A DNA stretch of 44,988 nt from the NCBI GenBank assembly GCA_025769875.1, contig JAGFNK010000426.1:1-44988 (forward strand). Direction: 5' to 3'. The translations under genes were made by a program, and so were the position numbers. Under the pieces are notes generated by a model that worked only from the letters and a program-made list of their open reading frames with translations, did not search any database and was not told the DNA's origin. Positions 22,671 to 33,607 of this stretch are shown here, one piece after another. Origin of the DNA: Russula earlei (Eukaryota > Basidiomycota > Agaricomycetes > Russulales > Russulaceae). Within the stretch, counting starts at the first letter, position 1. Each line of letters begins with the position of its first letter.

Positions 22671-23555
22671 ATGTTTACCTTTATTGCCGAGCCGCCCGCT
22701 TACACCCCCGCTTCGGACTTGCCAGACCCCCTCGACGACCTTCGGCCTTGCTCCTCGACACCTCCGCCTGCGTATACAGAGCGCCCTGCACACAAGCTCA
22801 GGATAACCTCTCTACCCGGCGCGGGCATCCTCAACGCATCGATACTCGACGCGACTGGCCACTTACTCTACACGACTATATCAGACGCGAAGCTCAAAAA
22901 GACATCGGTGCGACGTGCGGGCCCCTACCTCGACTTGGATGCGGAAGCAGACGTGGCGGCAATGGTCGAGTTGGCGCGGTTCGGATGGGATCGCGCGAGC
23001 CCCCGCGTCCGATTCTGTGGCGGCGATACGACGAAGCGGAAACGCAAGGTGAAATGCAAAGTGTGGCTTCCGCTCGCGAGCTCCTCTGGCATTGCATCGG
23101 ACTTGCAGTACGTACGCCTTCTGCTCACTTGGTCTGTACCGTTGTAACGTCGTTCCGTCCTTGCGAATGGGTCGCAGGTCTCGAGTCCTCACACTCGATG
23201 GCGCCCCATATTCCATCACAGAGCGGAAAGGTGGGGTCGGATATGTACGTGACCTACCCCGGGTTCTCGCCATTTCAACCCATCCGCTCATTCTCGGTTC
23301 CAGCTCCTCCGCGCTGACAACGAGGGCACATCCCTTTCGTTACCCCTCGCACGCTGGTATATGGCACCAGATGCCAAATCGCAGCGTTTAGAGATTTTCG
23401 ACGACGCCTGCGAAATACCGGGCCTACTCGATGCATTTGTCCTTGCGCTCATCGTGCTACAATGCGGGCAGCCACTTGGTGAAGCGCCAGATTGTCTCAA
23501 CTTCGCTTCACCCAGGTTTTTCGGAACAGGCGACATCATGTGGCGAGGACGATAA
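22671..23555 (+). CDS. DUF6593 family protein, paralogue B
   Basis: Exons 22671-23107, 23178-23244 and 23304-23555 give 251 residues. Motifs parallel paralogue A: LLYTTISDAKLKKTSV, ARFGWDRASPRVRF, CKVWLPLAS, SRVLTLDGAPYSI, LPLARWYM and LLDAFVLALIVLQCGQPLGE. Both introns fall at the same residues and in the same phases (phase 2 just before SR, phase 0 after GY), so the two genes come from a local duplication. The sequences have diverged strongly, so it is old. The start at 22671 is the first ATG in the coding frame. An upstream ATG at 22606 is out of frame with it. Confidence 0.78.
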
Positions 23556-24006
23556 TCTATTTGCTTAGTTCTCATGGACCTTTTCAGTTCGGCTTGAAGC
23601 CTGGAAATAACACCGTGTACTCACGGGGTTTTTTTGGCGCATCCATATAGGCGGTCATGTCGCAGGCCGATGCCAGTAATGCCTACAGTAGCCTAGATTG
23701 TTTAAGAGTCATTCAATCCGTAGTGATAGTGGCTCTGCGTTGCGGTGACCCACTCGCTTCACAACCTGGCCGATGTGACTGCCCTTCAAATACGGCAATG
23801 CATAGTAAGACTTGCGAGGAACATCAACGTCTCCTCGGCACATGGAGGGAAAGCATCTCATTGCAATACAGACCACGGGTTGCCGACATGAATCATACCA
23901 CCAGCATACACCCCACCACTGATAAGGTATCATCACCTGGCTAATCTAGATACCGGCCTGCATTCTGAGAGGCACAGCCCTGTAGAACTATGTCGAGAGC
24001 GAATAC
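23556..24006. other. Convergent 3' flanks, no gene seen
   Basis: Lies between the ends of DUF6593 paralogue B and SEC61 alpha. The short frames have no recognisable product. Confidence 0.5.
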
Positions 24007-25816
24007 TCAAAGAAATTCGCCGAGTGCGGCCATTTCGGGACCGCCAGCCTCCTGGGTAAAGATTGCAGTTAAGAATGGAGTCTGCAAACGAAAAAAAAGG
24101 AAAAGGAGACATACTCGCTGCCCGATTTCCCAGTCTTCACATGGAAAAATATCAGCGTATAGTTGAAAGCAATTGGATCAAACACGCACAAGAGTAGATG
24201 ATGGTCACTGCCATGAGGATACCAGTCCCAGAGCCGATCGCACCCATGAGGTCTGCGGTTACCGAGAGCAAGCCAAGCACGGCACCCCCCAGAGCGGCGG
24301 CAGTCGGAATTACTCGCTTAAGCTCCTTATACATCGAGCCCTCACGATGACCAGCCATTACCTATACCGAATTAGAGCGTTCAAACATGGAAACGAGATT
24401 TCTCACGAGTTGTTGGTCCTTCAGTTGTTTAGCAATGTCGCGTGGGCCGGAGCCCGACACCTCAATCCAGGTCTTGGAGAAGATGGCGCACACAGATGTC
24501 ATGAATAGAAGATACAAAATCGTGTGAATGGGGTCAACGAATGCTGCATGGACGGTTCGTGGCGGGGAGATGTAATAAGCAAAGCCGGAGGTAGCGGCAA
24601 GCTGGGCTGATTCTTCCATTGGCTTCGAAGGCAGTGAAATCAGAACGAAAAAGACGTTAGATAAACATAAATTTTACCTCCCAAACACCGAGCAGTTTGA
24701 CTAGATAATTATCGGGGAAGCGAGAGAAGAGCATCTGACTAACGATATAGATGTGTGAGGTGAGTGCCGATTCGAGCATAATTGGCATGTTTGAGGTATA
24801 GAAGAGCTTGATGGGGTACGAGCCACGCTGGCCACGGAAGCGGTTGCTCTTGACTGGGATCTCGATGCGGAAGCCTTGCAAGTAAATGACGATAGCAAAC
24901 ACGGCTAGAGTGGCAATGAGATTCATCACGTTAGGAAGGCGCTCACGCCAGAAGGCCTCTCGAAGGGCACGACCCTTATCATTCCACGTAAAGAGTAGGT
25001 GGAAAAGGGAAATGATGGCACCCTCGAACTCGGGTCCACGGCCAGTGTTGATCGTAGTAGGTGAGAACGCCTTCCAGACAATCGATTCACAGATGTTCGT
25101 GGCGATGAAGAGAGAAATACCGGATCCAAGGCCGTAACCTTTCTGAAGAAGCTCATCAAGTAGGATCACAATGAGAGCTGCGGCAACAAGTTGAATGATG
25201 AGTAAGAGGCAGACTCCGGCACCGAGGTCTCGAGGTTGCCCATAAAGACCGGTGAGCACATACACAGTTGCCTGGCCGAGAGAGATCAGAAGAGCAAACA
25301 CTGTCCCATAGCAAGTCAGCGGATACGAAGCACATGCATGTGCCCGCTCACATTTTTGCGCTCCAGAGAACAAACCACGGTCCTCTTTGAGAGAAAAGTC
25401 GACATCGATGAGATTAGCGCCTGCCAGAAGCTGCATAATCATGCCGGAAGTAACGATGGGGCTTATTCCGAGTTCCATTAGAGTGCCTCGATTAGAGGCA
25501 AGGATAACACGCATCCAATAGAATGGATCAGAAGAGTCGGAGGACATGATGCCGTATAACGGGACCTGAGAGCAGACCAAGAAAATGAGGAGCGTAACGG
25601 CCGTCCATAAGACTTTTTGGTTAAAAGGAACCTGGAGTAAAAGATGAGCAGAGGCTTTCATGAGACAAAAAGAGAAAATAGGCACTTTGCGATCGGGTGA
25701 GGAGACTTCAGGTAGAATTGGAAGGAACGGTCGAACGAGATTGAGGAATCGGACTAGGAATGATAATGTTTATGAGAGGATCGGACTGCAAGAACAGCGC
25801 ACTTACACCCGCTCAT
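24007..25816 (-). CDS. SEC61: Sec61 translocon alpha subunit
   Basis: Pore-forming subunit of the endoplasmic-reticulum protein translocation channel. Eight exons: 25816-25807, 25753-25686, 25631-25352, 25300-24678, 24622-24407, 24361-24190, 24134-24115, 24051-24007. They give 477 residues, the usual length. Exon 1 encodes only MSG plus one base, and its GTAAGT donor is perfect. Conserved blocks include [113 protein letters not shown] and the tail [10 protein letters not shown]. About ten membrane helices are visible. It shares a 414-base divergent promoter region with the ribosomal P1 gene. Confidence 0.97.
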
Positions 25817-26230
25817 AATTGAGGAAAAGGTGCGCGTCAAAGAGCGGCAAAATGAGTCGTGTCGTCACAAACCTGGCGGGGATGCTTGTTCAAGTACGTG
25901 GCAGTACAAATAACCCCAAATAGTGCTCTATTCTGCCCCTGTTCGTGTGCGGGTGACAGTCTGAATTAAAATTTAGTCTCAAAACATCCCATACATTTGT
26001 TTCAGTCTGTGAATAGAATCGTCGTCGGGAAAGAACGTGAGTAAATTCTGAATTTTGAAACCAACGGCACCACACAACCGCAAGACAGCTCAAGCCAGAA
26101 GCTGAGGTCACCTGACTCGGGAATTTCCGTCCCACTGGAACCTTATTTTATTGACCGCCTCTCACATGGATTATCGCGCTCACAACTTACACGTTCCCCG
26201 ACGCTCACACCCACCGAAGTAGCCACCCCC
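25817..26230. promoter_or_regulatory. Divergent promoter region SEC61 / RPP1
   Basis: 414 bases between the start codons of two highly expressed housekeeping genes pointing away from each other. It must hold both promoters. No clear TATA box is seen. Confidence 0.55.
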
Positions 26231-26807
26231 ATGGTGAGTGATTCCGCCCTGCATCCTCGAACATCGGTTTTTTCGTCAATGTGAACCGTATAGAGGGTGG
26301 ATGGATATTAGTCTGTACAGATGAATTTGACTCCTTGTTGACCGCCATCCATCTAGGCCACTACCGAACTTGCTGCCACGTATGCCGCCCTCATCCTCGC
26401 TGATGATGGCATAGACATCACCGTACGTAATTGAACTGTTTAGTCCTAGGCAACGCATCTGACCGTCAGTTCTCAGTCAGAGAAGATTATTACGATCACC
26501 AACGCAGCTGGCGCCGACATTGAGCCTATCTGGGCTACCCTTCTTGCTAAGGCCCTCGAAGGAAAGAACGTCAAGGAGCTTCTTTCCAATGTTGGTTCAG
26601 GAGGCGGTGCGCCCGCAGTTGGTGCTCCCGCTGCCGGACCCGGTGCTGCTCCTGCGTCTGCTGAGGCACCAGCGGAAGAGAAGAAGAAAGAAGAGGAGAA
26701 GGAGGAGTCTGATGAAGACATGGTGCGTGTTTGCTTTTGTTCGGTTTCTGCGCTTGTCAAGCACTTACATACATCATGGCCAATAGGGCTTTGGTCTCTT
26801 TGACTGA
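26231..26807 (+). CDS. RPP1: 60S acidic ribosomal stalk protein P1
   Basis: Part of the ribosomal stalk that recruits translation GTPases. Exons 26231-26233 (only the ATG), 26357-26422, 26477-26722 and 26787-26807 give 111 residues, typical for P1. The N-terminal domain reads [20 protein letters not shown] and [20 protein letters not shown]. An Ala/Gly/Pro hinge follows, then a charged stretch ([16 protein letters not shown]) and the invariant tail GFGLFD. The first intron splits off the start codon alone and the last one splits off the GFGLFD tail. Confidence 0.97.
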
Positions 26808-27444
26808 CATGTTTTGTTTTCATTTGATTCGCATCGTCCTCTCCTTGCATTTGACACGTTGTATTCCTCTTCCTTGCATCAAAATAATATCTTTGGCATT
26901 TGCCATGCATCCTCATGGCAGATTATGTATAATCAAGCAGTTCATGAGGTTCCGCCGCGGCCAATCAATGACATGACGTGCATGCTTAAAGACATCTCAC
27001 CATATTCTCAGTGTGGCGCATCTGCAACAGCTGTCCTTGGTCCTATATAATGAATTAACTCCCCCTTCGATTGCTCTCCCATCTATCTTCTGTATGTTGT
27101 TATGGACAAGGCATCATGCATTATCTATCATCGCTGCACTGAGGGTTGGAAAACAGCCATCGTATTCTCACTTTAATGTTTCTGAGCGCCACTTACATGG
27201 TCACGTGCCAAGCCAGCTCAGTCAGCAGGCTTTCACATGCACGACTATTGCATCGGGGCTTTCGCAGGACCCCACCCACACGATATGATGAAGTCTCACA
27301 AGTAGGTCCATCGGTTCGGTTGCGCACGTCGATCCTAGCTGATATGGAACTCGACGTGCCAGATCTTCCCCGAACAACCTGAACTCAGCTGCGATCACTG
27401 GCTTCCCCAGGCCATTCTTCTTACCCGTCACCGTCAAGACAATC
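26808..27444. other. Intergenic, no gene supported
   Basis: 3' flank of the P1 gene and 5' flank of the F-box gene. Overlapping short frames are present in all directions and none is recognisable. Confidence 0.45.
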
Positions 27445-29002
27445 ATGCATCGTGCATTTCTCAGAAGAAGGCGGACGTCGACTCAACCGGTTGAGGTTAC
27501 TGAAGATCTACCTGCACACCACCATGTAGAAGTCAGCCAAGCTGGCCGAAATGTGTCCATTGAAATACTCCCCGACGAAGTTCTCCTCGAGATCTTTGAC
27601 CACGACCGACTGATTGCTCTGAGTCACCCATCTTTGGGCCCATGGAAATGGCAAAGGCTCGTGCACGTGTGCCGAAGTTGGCGGTCTCTCATATTCGCCT
27701 CACCACGTCGCCTGTGTCTACGGCTTTACTACACGTACAGAAAGCCAGTCACGCAGAATATGGGTTGCTGGCCGCGGTTGCCCATCGCCATATGGTACCC
27801 CCGATTTGCATCGAGGCAAGGCCCTAGTCCCTCAAGATGATGATAATGTCATTGCTGCACTTATGCACCACGATCGTATATGCGAGATTAACTTCGCCAT
27901 GACAAGCCACCTGTTGGAAAGATCAACTATACTGATGCAGGAACCGTTTCCAGTCCTGGAACACCTTTTACTTAGATCGCGAAATTTTGCAAGAACGGCT
28001 TTGGTCCTTCCTAGTTCATTTCTCGGCGGTTCTGCTCCACGACTGCAAGACATTCACTTAGACGGCATCGCTTTCCCTGCACTACCACAACTCCTCTTAT
28101 CCACTCAGAACCTGGGTTCTCTTCAGCTTGAAGAGATTCCGGGTATTGAATTTTTTTCACCAGAGACCCTCGTCAATAGCATGTCCAGTTTGACACAGCT
28201 CAAGTCCCTTAAGATGCATTTCGCATCACCAACGTCTCATCCGAACCAAAGCAACTCTCGTCCACCCTCAATCTCCTCAGGTTATACCGTCCTTCCCGCT
28301 CTCACCGAGTTCCGGTTCAGGGGCTCCAGCGAGTTCTTTGAGGATCTCGTCTCCAGATTGGAGACTCCATCCCTCCAACAATTTTGTGTTGGATTCTTCG
28401 ACCAACCCGCCTTCAAAATAACAGAACTTTCCCTCTTCATTGGTCGTACAAGAGGGCTGACATCACCCCGTAAGGCGTCTATCCAAATTTGGATGGGAGA
28501 CATTGCCATAATCCAACACTTTAAATCATCGCCTTACCGGCTTGATATTCGGCTCCAAATTTCACGTCGCGAATTGGGTCGTAGGGTGGCTTCGATGTCC
28601 CAAATATGCAGGCAGCTGTTCCCATTCCTGTCTCATGTTGAACGACTCGATGTCAAGGCATTCCTTCTCTTCTCGGCTCGGCGACAACGGGACCAACTCG
28701 ATCCTGCCCAGTGGCTGGAACTTTTTCGCCCTTTCGAGGGTGTGAAGGTACTTGAGGTGACCGGCACGCTAGTGGGAAATATCGCGTTTGCACTCGAGCA
28801 TGCAACGGGGGAAATGACCCGAGATGTGTTCCCGGCGTTGAGCGACCTCCACTTGAACAGGCCCCGTGGAGCCTTGTCGACATCGATCGAGTCGTTTGTT
28901 TCTGCTCGTCAGCTCTCTGGTCGCCCTATGTCCGCACACTACAGAGGAGAGAAGTCATTTGATTATTGGGGAGAGCATAATCAGGAGTCTATGAATGGAT
29001 GA
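27445..29002 (+). CDS. F-box protein with leucine-rich region (one-base frameshift)
   Basis: Probable substrate adaptor of an SCF ubiquitin ligase, from the very large F-box family of Agaricomycetes. An F-box lies at about residues 35-85: IEILPDEVLLEIFDHDR, then WQRLVHVCRSWRSLIFASPR. The rest has irregular leucine-rich spacing (FPVLEHLLLRSRN, LPQLLLSTQNLGSLQLEEIP, LTQLKSLKMHF, LPALTEFRFRGS). No introns are needed. After CWPRLPIAIWYP the frame must move by one base within a run of five C at 27798-27802. Four C would read WYPDLHRGKALVPQDDDNVI and stay open to TGA at 29000-29002, about 518 residues. Either the copy is broken or the base count in the run is wrong. The first frame alone would give 131 residues. 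Confidence 0.82.
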
Positions 29003-30148
29003 TCGGCGTTCTTGTATTCCGCAGCGCATACGACATCGTACAGAGGCGGTCACGTAAATATGTATTATGGTTGTGATGAGAGACGGCCACAAATGGTGGC
29101 ATGGGCGGTCTTTTGGCGGTGTGGGAAAGGATTCCTTCCCGTCTGCCTCATCCTGGCTCGCATACCGCCTGCGATATCGCGCATGCCCCTGGCTCATCCA
29201 GAAACCGGAGTTAGTATTGGACGCGCTCCGGATGATTGAAGAGCTGGGGGAGGTTTCATAGGCGTCCGCTCGGCTCAAACGCGTGGTATGCGCACTTCCG
29301 CATAGTCGATCCCACTTGTGATCACGCGATACATATCAGGCTCTGGGTACGACGGGGATTGAAGATACACTTATTTCGCAGCTTGACAGCCCCCATTGCT
29401 TTTATCGCTGGTGAAAGCCACGGCAATTTAAACGCGAAAACATCACAGGCGTATCCCGAATGCTACACCGAGATGGCGAGATGGTTGCTCAGACTAGGTG
29501 GGGATGTTAGCAAGTTAGGCGCGGTCACATTGGTAGGACGTGGGGTCCCGTAATCGGTCGACAGATTGGCAGGCAGGCACAGCATCTTTGTGGGCTGTGC
29601 CTCATGAAGCGCCCCGCGTTGATGCATAGACGATATGGGAACAAAGGCAATGAATGGCCCGTAGATTTATTGACGAGCACTATGCTGTACATCGGGTAAC
29701 ACGCGAACGCAGGATTGTCTAGGCCTCTTTGTGTGCCTCACACACCGCACACCGCACTTACTGTATCTATTTTCTGCAAGCACGCTGCTCCCCTTTGTCT
29801 TCGAGCGAATCAATTTCGAGTGGTCACCGGTCACCTGTCGCGCTACGACAGTCGGTTGGGAGCTCGCCTGAGCACGGGAACATCGTGCGTCTATTCTCGA
29901 CTCGGCCATCCATCCTGGTCACCCTCAGGGCTTCAAGCTTCAAGTTTGGCAGGTCATTGGGCGACTATCACAGTTGGCGGACTTGGAAACGAGGCCGTGT
30001 GAGTGACACAGGACAGTGAGCGCAATAAAATAAAACCCTACGCCCAGTCCCTCCTCCGTCCCTCCTCCCTTTATCAACGTCACCATTACCCGTACCCGCT
30101 CTATCCACTCCCTATTCTCAGTCTGGGAACGCAAGCAACGCAATCTCT
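29003..30148. other. Intergenic, promoter of the NACHT gene at right end
   Basis: Open frames of up to about 105 codons on both strands are unrecognised. Just before the NACHT gene, at 30024-30033, is an A/T-rich 'aataaaataaaa' element followed by a C/T-rich tract (ccctcctccgtccctcctccc), a plausible core promoter. Confidence 0.4.
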
Positions 30149-32266
30149 ATGTCGAATCTTCCTCCGCTTCCTCCTCGGCCACCAACCCCGATCCCAGACC
30201 CTGATCTCGATCCTCTCCTCAGTCCAGAGTTGAGTGAGTATCACGGATAGCTTAGGGTTTGGTGTCGCCTCGGCTCGGAACTGAGATCCTCTTGCAGGCC
30301 TAAGGGTTGCTGTGTATCAAAATTGGCTTTCTCCGCCAGACCCATCCACTATTCATTGGAACACGCACAAAGCCCGCCAGGCCGACCTATTTCAATGGCT
30401 CCTTAAGGGCGATACCTACAGATCCTGGAAAAATAGCGGCTCCCTATTCTGGATCCGTGGTAAATGTGTGTGCATTTGTCATCTGTTCCATCTTCCTTGT
30501 GTTATTCATGTCCTTTGAAGCTGGCGCCGGCAAGACCTTCCTCACGTGTGTGGCACTTATCCAATAACACCCCCTCCATGTATTGACATAACGAGTAGCT
30601 CCGCGATCATCGAGGACCTTAGGCCGCTGCTTGAGCAAGGCTCAGATTCCCTTGCCTACTTTTATTGCGAATTTCGTGATCCTGCAAAGAGAAGCGTCCG
30701 CAATGCCATTTCCTCCCTCTTAATCCAGCTCGCTGCCCAGTCCGATTCCCGCCGTGAAGTTCTCCAGCAACTATATTCAAGTTCCGGCGACGGTGCCGAA
30801 CAGCCCACAGATGACGCCATTCTCCAGTGCCTTATGGATGTACTCTCACGTCCAGCGAAGGGCATCACATATATCGTCATCGATGCGCTGGATGAATGTC
30901 TCTCCACCGGCACCCAGCCCCTGCGCGATGCGATACAACTCATCCAAGCGCTCGTCACCTTGAACTGCAACGATTTACGCGTCTTCGCCACCAATCTTCC
31001 CGAACAAGACATCCACAATGCTCTTCAACCCCTTGCCTCTCACACTTACAGTCTTCACGAGACACAGGAGCATACAGATGATATCGTTAATTACATCAAG
31101 TGGCGCATTCAAGAAAATTCAAGGATGCGAAGGTGGAGATTTGAAGATCGAGTTTCCACATGGGAAGTACTTTCCGAAAAAGCTGCAGGCTCGTCAGTGA
31201 TTATACCTACTCGTGGATCGAGCTTCTCACTCCATGATCGAATAGGTTGCAATGGGTTGTATGTCAGCTTAAGTTTCTACCCAACTGCCTACCTGCCACC
31301 GTCCAAACTGTCCTTGAGTGGACGGATCCGACCTATGATGTGACATACGGTCGTGTGGTGAAGCGTATCCCGAATGAAAATTGGGAGCATACCCATCGTA
31401 TGATTCAGTTTTTGAGAGTCAGCGTCCGCCCGCTTCGCGTCGATGAACTATCCGAGATCCTCACGGTCGACTACGACACCGGTACAACCCCCAAATACGA
31501 AGCGATTTGGCACCCCGAGACCCCAGAAGCAGATATATTCACCGTGTGCCGCAACCTGGTCTCCACGTACTGGATCAACGGTGTCCACCACGTGCAATTC
31601 GCGCACGTGTCCGTGCCCGAATTCTTTTACTCGGATCGCATTCTGTGGGAGGCCGTCCCGGACAGGGTTAGGCGTTACCACAGCAACATCGAAGACTCTC
31701 ACTGGGTGGCAATGCAGACGTGCATTGCCGCACTTCTTCATTTCGACGACAAGCTGCCAAAGCCGCTCGACCGGGAGTCAATCAAAATCTTCACGATGGC
31801 GGACTACGCTGCTAAGCATTGGTTACACCACGCACGATACGGCAACGTCGCTGACAGAGAGGACATCCGGTTGGGCATCCAGCACCTCTTTGGGCAGGAA
31901 TCAACTTTTGCTGCCTGGGTGTGGCTACACGACATCGATAATCCCGGACGGGGTACGATGCCAACGGAGCGCCCGGAGGAGCCCGCTGCGTCCCCGATGT
32001 ACTACGCCGCTCTGTGCGGTCTCCCCGGCCTAGTAAAGTATCTCGCAGAGAAGTATCCGGAGAGCGTGAACAGCAAAGGCGGTATGTACGGCACACCCCT
32101 GCATGCTGCCTCGGCAAAGGGACACTTCAACGTCGTGCAGGATCTGCTGGAATCGGGGGCTGATCCTGCCAGCTGGGACCACGATCACCGGACACCGTCG
32201 CAGGTGGCGTTGGCGAATGGACAATACATCATCGCGCAATTGCTCGCCCACCACCGCGCGAATTGA
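30149..32266 (+). CDS. NACHT-ankyrin STAND protein (NLR-like)
   Basis: Fungal signalling NTPase of the NLR-like class, a family linked to self/non-self recognition. Exons 30149-30233, 30298-30465, 30521-30545, 30596-31192 and 31246-32266 join in phase to 631 residues. Residues 1-30 are Pro-rich. The P-loop is RGKSGAGKTFL (Lys89), split by an intron. AYFYCEFRD follows at about 113-121, with Walker B ITYIVIDALDE at 183-193. The usual 'TSRPE' after the next strand is TNLPE here. A winged-helix-like segment (MIQFLRVSVRPLRVDELSEI) comes next. The C-terminus has about three ankyrin repeats (SPMYYAALCGLPGLVKYLAE, GTPLHAASAKGHFNVVQDLL). No known N-terminal effector domain is visible. It appears intact, unlike several neighbours. 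Confidence 0.9.
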
Positions 32267-33607
32267 TTGCGGTACCCCAAAGCTCGAGTGTGTGGGGTCC
32301 CGAGCACCCGTCCTCGATTCGTTTACGACGATTATCGCTCTATACCCATGATAGTATTGTCGTGCAATGAGGAACGCTGAGTTTGGCAAGGGTTTCCATT
32401 AGTTATCCGGTTGCATCTCAGAATGTTGTCGTTGTTGCCCTTTCCCTAGCTTCGTGTTTTGGATATACATACATGATCAACGCTGGTACGATCAGGGTCA
32501 CGAGTGGAATGTAGTCGAGGCAATGATCCCGGGTCCATACGGGGCTCTTAGCTATTGGGGATTCCGCACATTCTAATCCCAAATCGGCATCCATCAGCGG
32601 TACGCAGGGTCGGAAGTACTAGATCACACACTGTAAGGTGAGCCATATCGCTGGCCTCGGAACCACGTGCGGACCGCGCGCGATGCGTGACGCGTGACGC
32701 TCGGCCTCCTCCCACACCTTGCCTCCTTCCTCGCATCGCATCGCCCAATCCTCGCCACCGACCACGTGCACACACCACGCCTCGGCACACGCGACGCGTT
32801 CGCATCTCAGGCCTTTCACCATGGCCTCGACCGTCTCGACCAGTCTCGATTCTCTTTCATGCCTATCTCCCTTTCATGCCTTTCATCCTTAGTACTTCTC
32901 TCCTGTATATAAAACACCTAGCTACTCTGTAGAAGGAAAAGAAGAAGAATACAGTCTTCTTGAGTTCCCCTTACCTTCAGTCAGAAACTTCTGCGCACAA
33001 GTGATCTTGCTCTCCTCTCCTCTCCTTCTCTTCTCCCTTCCTCCTCCTTACATTCCTCTTGCTCTTGGGTCAAGACAACCGTCTTAGATCGCCGTCCAGC
33101 CCCACGAACTCTGCGCGCCCTGGTTTGGCTCGCTTCACACACGTCGATGGACAACCTACTACGCTGATCCTAGTGACTGGCACAGTCGACCCTTTCTCGT
33201 GCAGAGATCACCCCGCAGAACCCCGGCGGGAGAAATCACGAACCGAAACCAAACCAGGAATGCTAGGACGAAGCCAAAAGCATAAATTGAGTCCGGGGAG
33301 AACGCGAGAGCCTGAGCAGGCACCGTCGAGCTTCGAAGTATTTGAGTCACTCGTACTTCACCTTGCGGGGTCCCTACAACGACTGAGAGGTTCCACAGCA
33401 GGTGATAACTATATCAGTTGATAATCACAACCATCAAGGCTGGCCCCCTGAGCATACTGTACAAACGGCCCGGTAAAAAAATCATGAACTATGTACGCAA
33501 GCTCTAAATGCGTTCCCGTTCCTGTGAGTTACTTATAACTTGTTTATGAAGCGACAAATATATATTTCATTCCTTCCGTACCCTCGATATAATCATGCCC
33601 GCGGAAT
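32267..33607. other. Long intergenic stretch with TATA box and C/T tract
   Basis: 3' flank of the NACHT gene and 3' flank of NoxB. Inside lies a promoter-like segment with repeated 'gcgtgac' words at 32681-32699, a clear TATA box (gtatataaaa, 32905-32914) and a C/T tract at about 33011-33056. It is followed by a 120-codon frame (33059-33421) with no recognisable product. This order resembles U3-R of a retrotransposon LTR, but no paired LTR or element genes are present. Confidence 0.35.
32905..32914 (+). promoter_or_regulatory. TATA box, owner unknown
   Basis: A gtatataaaa element followed about 100 bases later by a C/T-rich tract. No recognised gene follows on this strand, so it may belong to an unrecognised transcript or a solo LTR. 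Confidence 0.4.

Noticed and set aside
27790..27815. Short intron to explain the F-box frame change
   Set aside because: The only GT..AG pair spans about 21 bases, far below the roughly 50-base minimum of the other introns. One base fewer in the C run gives a natural family sequence.
31443..32033. 196-codon plus-strand frame inside the last NACHT exon
   Set aside because: Shifted shadow of the NACHT-ankyrin coding sequence.
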